Shown here piece by piece: positions 24,811-28,471 of a DNA stretch of 28,471 nucleotides. The stretch comes from CAZNDN01 sp964571815 (GTDB taxonomy: Bacteria > Fibrobacterota > Chitinivibrionia > Chitinivibrionales > WJKA01). Both the position numbers and the translations under genes were made by a program. Where the stretch lies: the NCBI GenBank assembly GCA_964571815.1, contig CAZNDN010000040.1, forward strand, positions 1-28,471, written 5' to 3'. The notes below the pieces were generated by a model. It had not been told where the DNA came from. It searched no databases and saw nothing but the letters and a program-made list of their open reading frames with translations. The first letter of the stretch is position 1. Every line of letters begins with the position of its first letter.

Positions 24811-25575
24811 GTGAACGGCCGCGAATTCGCATTGTCGGCAGTACCGTTTGTCCGGGCCGTGCGGCTGTTCGCATTTCTCGCCCTGGTTGCGGGAGCAACA
24901 GGGTGCGTGTCGTATGCGCCCGAGCCTGAGCAGGTATTTCGAATGATTCGGGCCGACAGCCTCGGTGACACGGTTTCGGTGTTTCCCGTGCTGAAAGTGG
25001 CATTCACACGCACGCCGGCCGATGAATCCGTGAGCATCACATTTTCTCCTCTGTTCGTCGACTATGCCGCCCGGCTCAGTGAATCGCGCGATACGCTGAC
25101 AATCAGGGTGACGGGGCTGCTTGATGGGGAGACGCGGTACGTGCTGAGACCCGCCGGAGAGCTGCGGGCCGGTGACGGCTCGGTGCCTGGTCCCGACACC
25201 GATTCGCTGGTGATTCATACGTATCCGGCCGAGCAGGAACCCAACGATACCAGGAAGACCGCCGATCCATTTCAAAGCCCGATGTACGGGAGGATCAAGC
25301 CGGCCAACGACACCGATTTCTTTTTCCTTGAGGCCCCGACGGGGGGCAACGTGATTCTGGAATCGCTCGACTCCAAGGTTTCGCTGGAGGTAAGGGACTC
25401 CTCAGGTACGCTTTCCGCCGCGCCGGTCACACAGAACAGCGTGGATACCCTGGCAGTTTCGGACAGTCCCGTATGGGTGTTGGCGTATTCGCGCGGAGGT
25501 ATCATGGATGAGCGCTACAGGTTGAGTTTTGTTGCGAAGAAGAGCGGCAAAGGAACAGGAAAGCAAAACAAATAG
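24811..25575 (+). CDS. Lipoprotein with an Ig-like and a PPC-like domain
   Basis: A 254-residue exported lipoprotein. A basic, hydrophobic signal ends in the lipobox VAGATGC. Residues about 40-140 resemble an SbsA/Big_5-type Ig-like sandwich (VLKVAFTRTPADESVSITFSPL … LLDGETRYVLRPAG). A second sandwich begins at EQEPNDTRKTADPF … GRIKPANDTDFFFLEAP, the pattern of PPC (bacterial pre-peptidase C-terminal) domains. The end is basic (KKSGKGTGKQNK). The GTG start at 24811 follows AAGGAG by four bases and is the only start giving an intact lipobox. It is a surface or periplasmic binding protein of unknown ligand; der follows after 87 bases. Confidence 0.75.
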   Translation: MNGREFALSAVPFVRAVRLFAFLALVAGATGCVSYAPEPEQVFRMIRADSLGDTVSVFPVLKVAFTRTPADESVSITFSPLFVDYAARLSESRDTLTIRVTGLLDGETRYVLRPAGELRAGDGSVPGPDTDSLVIHTYPAEQEPNDTRKTADPFQSPMYGRIKPANDTDFFFLEAPTGGNVILESLDSKVSLEVRDSSGTLSAAPVTQNSVDTLAVSDSPVWVLAYSRGGIMDERYRLSFVAKKSGKGTGKQNK

Positions 25576-25662
25576 CGTAACGAGGCTTCGGGGCGGCCAA
25601 CAGGGGCTTTTCCCCGGTTGAGATTCTTCAGCCGGTCCGGTTGCGCGCAGAAAGTGCACCTT

Positions 25663-27027
25663 ATGGCCAGGAAACCCGTCGTATCCATCGTAGGCAGGCC
25701 CAACGTGGGCAAGTCCTCGCTGTTCAACCGCATGGTCGGCGCCCGGGCCGCGGTAGTGCACGGGGAACCCGGCGTTACCCGGGATCGTCACTACCGCGAG
25801 GCTTCGTGGGACGGGACCTCGTTCGTTGCGGTGGACACCGGAGGATTGGTGCCGAATGCCCGCGAGGCGATCCCGTCGCAGATACGGCGCCAGGTTGACC
25901 TGGCGGTGGAGGAATCGGCGCTGGTGGTGTTCGTGGTGGACGCGCAGGTGGAGCCGACCGATCTGGACCTGATGATTGCGCGGCGGCTGTTGAGGAGCGC
26001 CGGGGGGCGTATTGTCGCCGTGGCCAACAAGGCCGAGTCGACGCGAACCCGTTTCTCTGTCGGCACGTATGCATCGCTGGGCACCGGAGAGCCCATTGCG
26101 GTATCGGCTCTCCACGGACAGGGTGTCGGCGATCTGCTCGATCGGATCGTGGGGGAACTCAAGCGAGGTGGGGGCGTGGGCGAGCAGTCGCCCGATACGG
26201 CGGAGCGGATTCGGGTCGCGATCGTGGGCCGGCCCAATGCGGGCAAATCGTCGCTGGTCAACCGGCTCCTGAAGAAGGAGCGGATGATCGTGGACAACGT
26301 ACCGGGGACAACCAGGGATGCTGTCGACAGTTTCGTGAAGCATCGCGGCGAAGAGCTGGTTCTGATTGACACCGCCGGGCTCCGGAGGAAATCCCGGATC
26401 CGGGAGAGCACCGAGTACTATTCCACCATGAGGGCCATAGCGAGTATCCAGAGGTGCGACGTGGCGGTGGTCATGGTCGATTCGGTTGTGGGACTCCAGG
26501 AGCAGGATCTCAAGATTGTAGAGCGGGTCGTGCAGCAGCGACGGGGGGTGGTGCTGTGCTGGACCAAATGGGATGCGCGTGAGAAGGATCCGCGGACGTT
26601 CGATCAGATGGTGGCCGAGGCACGTCGTCGGTACATGGAGCTGCGGCACGTGCCCGCCGTTTCCATTTCTTCGGTAACCGGCCAACGGGTCACCACGCTG
26701 CTGGACCTGGTCATGAGGGTGCGCGGCCGCATGAGCAGCCGGATCGCGCCGTCGGTGCTGAAGGACGATCTGCGCAAGTGGGTCAGGGCCTCGGCGCATC
26801 CTCAAGTGGGCGGCAAGCCCGTGAAGATCATGGGAGTGAAGCAGCGTCGCGGGTCGCCTCCGACCTTCGTGTTCTTTGCGACCAATCCCTCGCTGGTGAC
26901 CTCATCGTACCGGCGGTATCTAAGTAATAAGCTTCACGACTCGTACGATCTGGACGGTTGTCCGATCGCTTTGCATTTCGGGACTCCGGCGCGATCCGGG
27001 GCCCGGACCCGCGCGACGCCGCCATGA
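25663..27027 (+). CDS. der: Ribosome-assembly GTPase Der (EngA)
   Basis: A 454-residue double GTPase needed for 50S subunit maturation. The two G domains start with GRPNVGKSS and GRPNAGKSS and contain DTGG and DTAG. The C-terminal KH-like domain carries the usual KIMGVKQRRGSPPTFVFF block. The first NKxD motif reads NKAE and the second reads TKWD, both unusual for G4. ATG 25663 is chosen because it places the first P-loop about ten residues in, as in other Der proteins. It follows the lipoprotein by 87 bases; gpsA comes 137 bases later. Confidence 0.96.
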   Translation: MARKPVVSIVGRPNVGKSSLFNRMVGARAAVVHGEPGVTRDRHYREASWDGTSFVAVDTGGLVPNAREAIPSQIRRQVDLAVEESALVVFVVDAQVEPTDLDLMIARRLLRSAGGRIVAVANKAESTRTRFSVGTYASLGTGEPIAVSALHGQGVGDLLDRIVGELKRGGGVGEQSPDTAERIRVAIVGRPNAGKSSLVNRLLKKERMIVDNVPGTTRDAVDSFVKHRGEELVLIDTAGLRRKSRIRESTEYYSTMRAIASIQRCDVAVVMVDSVVGLQEQDLKIVERVVQQRRGVVLCWTKWDAREKDPRTFDQMVAEARRRYMELRHVPAVSISSVTGQRVTTLLDLVMRVRGRMSSRIAPSVLKDDLRKWVRASAHPQVGGKPVKIMGVKQRRGSPPTFVFFATNPSLVTSSYRRYLSNKLHDSYDLDGCPIALHFGTPARSGARTRATPP

Positions 27028-27164
27028 CCGTGCGGGAAGTGGGTTCTTGATCATATTTTCAGAACGTCGGGGAGACGAGGCAGACAGAATTGACGCGAGC
27101 CCCCCGGCCGGCGTGAAGCTTGTCGAGCGGGCGGTGAACAACGACACAGGGAGGAGAGCAGGAC

Positions 27165-28190
27165 GTGAGAATTGGTGTACTTGGCGCGGGAAGCTGGGGA
27201 GTTGCACTCTCGGTGCTTCTTCACCGGAGAAGGCATTGCGTGACGATGTGGGAGTTTGATGCCGCGGCGGCGGCCGAGCTGCGCCGTACCCACGAGCTGA
27301 CACGAAAACTGCCGGGGATCCTGATTCCCGAGGATATCCTGATTACCAACGACATCCGTGCCTGCATCGAGGGAGCCGATATCGTTGTCTGTGTCGTCCC
27401 GGCCCAGACCATGCGGGCAACCATGGAATTGCTCGTGTCCGTGACCGCACCGGAGATCAGGGACACGATCAAGGGATGGGTGATTGCGACCAAGGGGATC
27501 GAGTCGGATTCGCTGAGCCTTATGACCGACGTGGCCTCCGGGGTGGTGCCTGAGATCGACGGAGAGAAGCTGGTCGTGCTTTCGGGGCCGTCGCATGCCG
27601 AAGAAGTCTCCCGGGGCATTCCCACGACCGTCGTGGCTGCCTCCGAAAATGAAGCCTTGGCGCTGACCGTCCAGGGACACTTCTCTACCGAATGGTTTCG
27701 GATATACAGCAACGATGATGTCAAGGGGGTTGAGCTGGGGGGGAGCGTGAAGAATGTTATCGCCGTGGCCGCGGGTATCTGCGACGGTCTGGGCTTCGGC
27801 GACAACACCAAGGGTGCGCTGATTACCCGCGGGATGGTGGAGATGATGCGGCTGGGGTCGACCATGGGTGCGCGGGAGCAGACATTCAGCGGCCTGGCCG
27901 GAATGGGGGATCTCGTGACCACGTGCATGAGCAGGCACAGCCGCAACCGGCGTTTTGGCGAGCTGATCGGCAAGGGGTACGGAATGGAAGAAGCTCTGGG
28001 GAAGATGTCCATGGTAGCCGAAGGCGTGGATACGACCAGAGCGGTGTATCGGCTGGCTCAGCGACAGGGGATCGAGATGCCGATTACCACCGAAGTGTAT
28101 CGTACGCTGTTCGAAAACAAGCCTCCGCTGGAGGCGACGCGGGACCTGATGAGCAGGGAGGCCAAACCTGAGCGAATAGAGCAGGTGTGA
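27165..28190 (+). CDS. gpsA: NAD(P)-dependent glycerol-3-phosphate dehydrogenase
   Basis: A 341-residue enzyme reducing dihydroxyacetone phosphate to sn-glycerol 3-phosphate, the phospholipid backbone. The NAD(P)-binding GAGSWG is at the N-terminus, and VLSGPSHAEEVSRG, the catalytic-lysine region GGSVKNVIAVAAG and a GLAGMGDLVTTCMS block follow. The GTG start at 27165 has AGGGAGGAG eight bases upstream. The residue usually following the catalytic block and the overall length are as in the family. It follows der on the same strand, with a MerR-family gene downstream. Confidence 0.96.
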   Translation: MRIGVLGAGSWGVALSVLLHRRRHCVTMWEFDAAAAAELRRTHELTRKLPGILIPEDILITNDIRACIEGADIVVCVVPAQTMRATMELLVSVTAPEIRDTIKGWVIATKGIESDSLSLMTDVASGVVPEIDGEKLVVLSGPSHAEEVSRGIPTTVVAASENEALALTVQGHFSTEWFRIYSNDDVKGVELGGSVKNVIAVAAGICDGLGFGDNTKGALITRGMVEMMRLGSTMGAREQTFSGLAGMGDLVTTCMSRHSRNRRFGELIGKGYGMEEALGKMSMVAEGVDTTRAVYRLAQRQGIEMPITTEVYRTLFENKPPLEATRDLMSREAKPERIEQV

Positions 28191-28210
28191 ACCGGGTCTT
28201 CCGCGGGCAC

Positions 28211-28240
28211 TTGCATACGGGGCGCGTTCAGTGGTACAAT
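28211..28240 (+). promoter_or_regulatory. Probable promoter of the MerR-family gene
   Basis: TTGCAT (28211-28216), an 18-base spacer and TACAAT (28235-28240), about 65 bases before the start codon. Two mismatches to TTGACA and one to TATAAT. Confidence 0.55.
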
Positions 28241-28307
28241 ATGATTCCGGCGGGGGGTGAGTCGGGCGGGCGACCGAGACGCCGGGACGTGACAAATGGG
28301 GTACTCG

Positions 28308-28471
28308 ATGAACGATTCACGAAAAGCGTACTATTCGATCAGCGAAGTCTGCCGGAGCACGGGCCTGGAGCCGCACGTGCTCAGGTACTGGGAAAGCGAA
28401 TTCACCCACCTTCGTCCCAGGAAGAATCGTGCCGGCAACCGCGCCTACCGTCCCAAAGATATCGAACTGAT
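28308..28471 (+). CDS. MerR-family regulator, cut by the window end
   Basis: About 54 codons of the N-terminal winged-helix domain: KAYYSISEVCRSTGLEPHVLRYWESEF, then LRPRKNRAGNRAYRPKDIEL. The recognition helix followed by LRYWE and the wing R-A-G-N-R-x-Y-R are diagnostic of MerR-type HTH proteins. The C-terminus, and so the signal sensed, is off the window. Either ATG 28308 or the in-frame ATG 28296 could start it; the ribosome site does not decide. Confidence 0.85.
   Translation, partial: MNDSRKAYYSISEVCRSTGLEPHVLRYWESEFTHLRPRKNRAGNRAYRPKDIEL

Noticed and set aside
25590..25620. GGGGCTTTTCCCC as a terminator after the lipoprotein gene
   Set aside because: The stem is only four base pairs and no T run follows.
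25402..26805. A 467-codon minus-strand frame opposite der
   Set aside because: It is His/Arg/Pro-rich and mirrors the codon pattern of der; a typical antisense shadow in GC-rich DNA.
1..28471. CRISPR arrays, prophage or insertion sequences
   Set aside because: No regularly spaced repeats, integrase, transposase or phage structural genes were found on either strand.

Overview
The window reads as ordinary chromosome from a GC-rich, Gram-negative, probably uncultured bacterium. A TonB-dependent receptor, a predicted outer-membrane barrel protein and a lipoprotein imply an outer membrane. GTG and TTG starts are common, and several gene pairs overlap by a few bases. A run of exactly 100 N (2096-2195) is a scaffold gap, so this is draft, probably metagenome-derived, sequence. 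The gene content (fused E1 alpha/beta, KAS III, TonB receptor with a carboxypeptidase-regulatory-like domain, TypA, GT2-DUF2062) would suit an FCB-group or neighbouring candidate phylum, but I cannot place it from sequence alone. No rRNA, convincing tRNA, insertion sequence or CRISPR array was seen.

Layout. 1-2972 (+): a LysE-type exporter, then two partial genes on either side of the scaffold gap (a TolB/FlgO-like plus beta-barrel protein, and a polytopic membrane protein). 3231-3984 (-): a conspicuously AT-richer insert with an AbiEii-like nucleotidyltransferase and a small overlapping partner. 4114-8067 (-): typA, an MFS transporter and an XRE regulator. 8100-8888 (+): a consensus sigma70 promoter overlapped by twin palindromes beside xre, then a single-domain response regulator. 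8933-10081 (-): hemW. 10211-13130 (+): rhomboid protease, omega-amidase-type nitrilase and an unusual GIY-YIG nuclease. 13173-24593 (-): eight closely packed genes. 24811-28471 (+): a lipoprotein, der, gpsA and the start of a MerR-family regulator.

The most interesting part is the eight-gene minus-strand cluster. Its transcription order is ATP-grasp protein, miaA, a fused E1 alpha/beta 2-oxoacid dehydrogenase, a lipoyl-domain/KAS III fusion, radC, a TonB-dependent receptor, a PaaK-like adenylate-forming enzyme and a GT2-DUF2062 protein. The E1 stop and the fusion-protein start overlap as ATGA. No E2 acyltransferase or E3 lies nearby. The arrangement suggests that E1 loads an acyl group from a 2-oxoacid onto the lipoyl arm, and that the attached KAS III takes it directly as the starter for branched-chain or other fatty-acid synthesis, bypassing acyl-CoA. 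That route is inferred from domain architecture.

Other points of interest are a GIY-YIG protein whose middle region looks like a DnaQ exonuclease fold without its catalytic acids, a tandem operator over a perfect promoter next to xre, a GTGTATTTTTA element repeated upstream of three genes, and non-canonical G4 motifs in Der.
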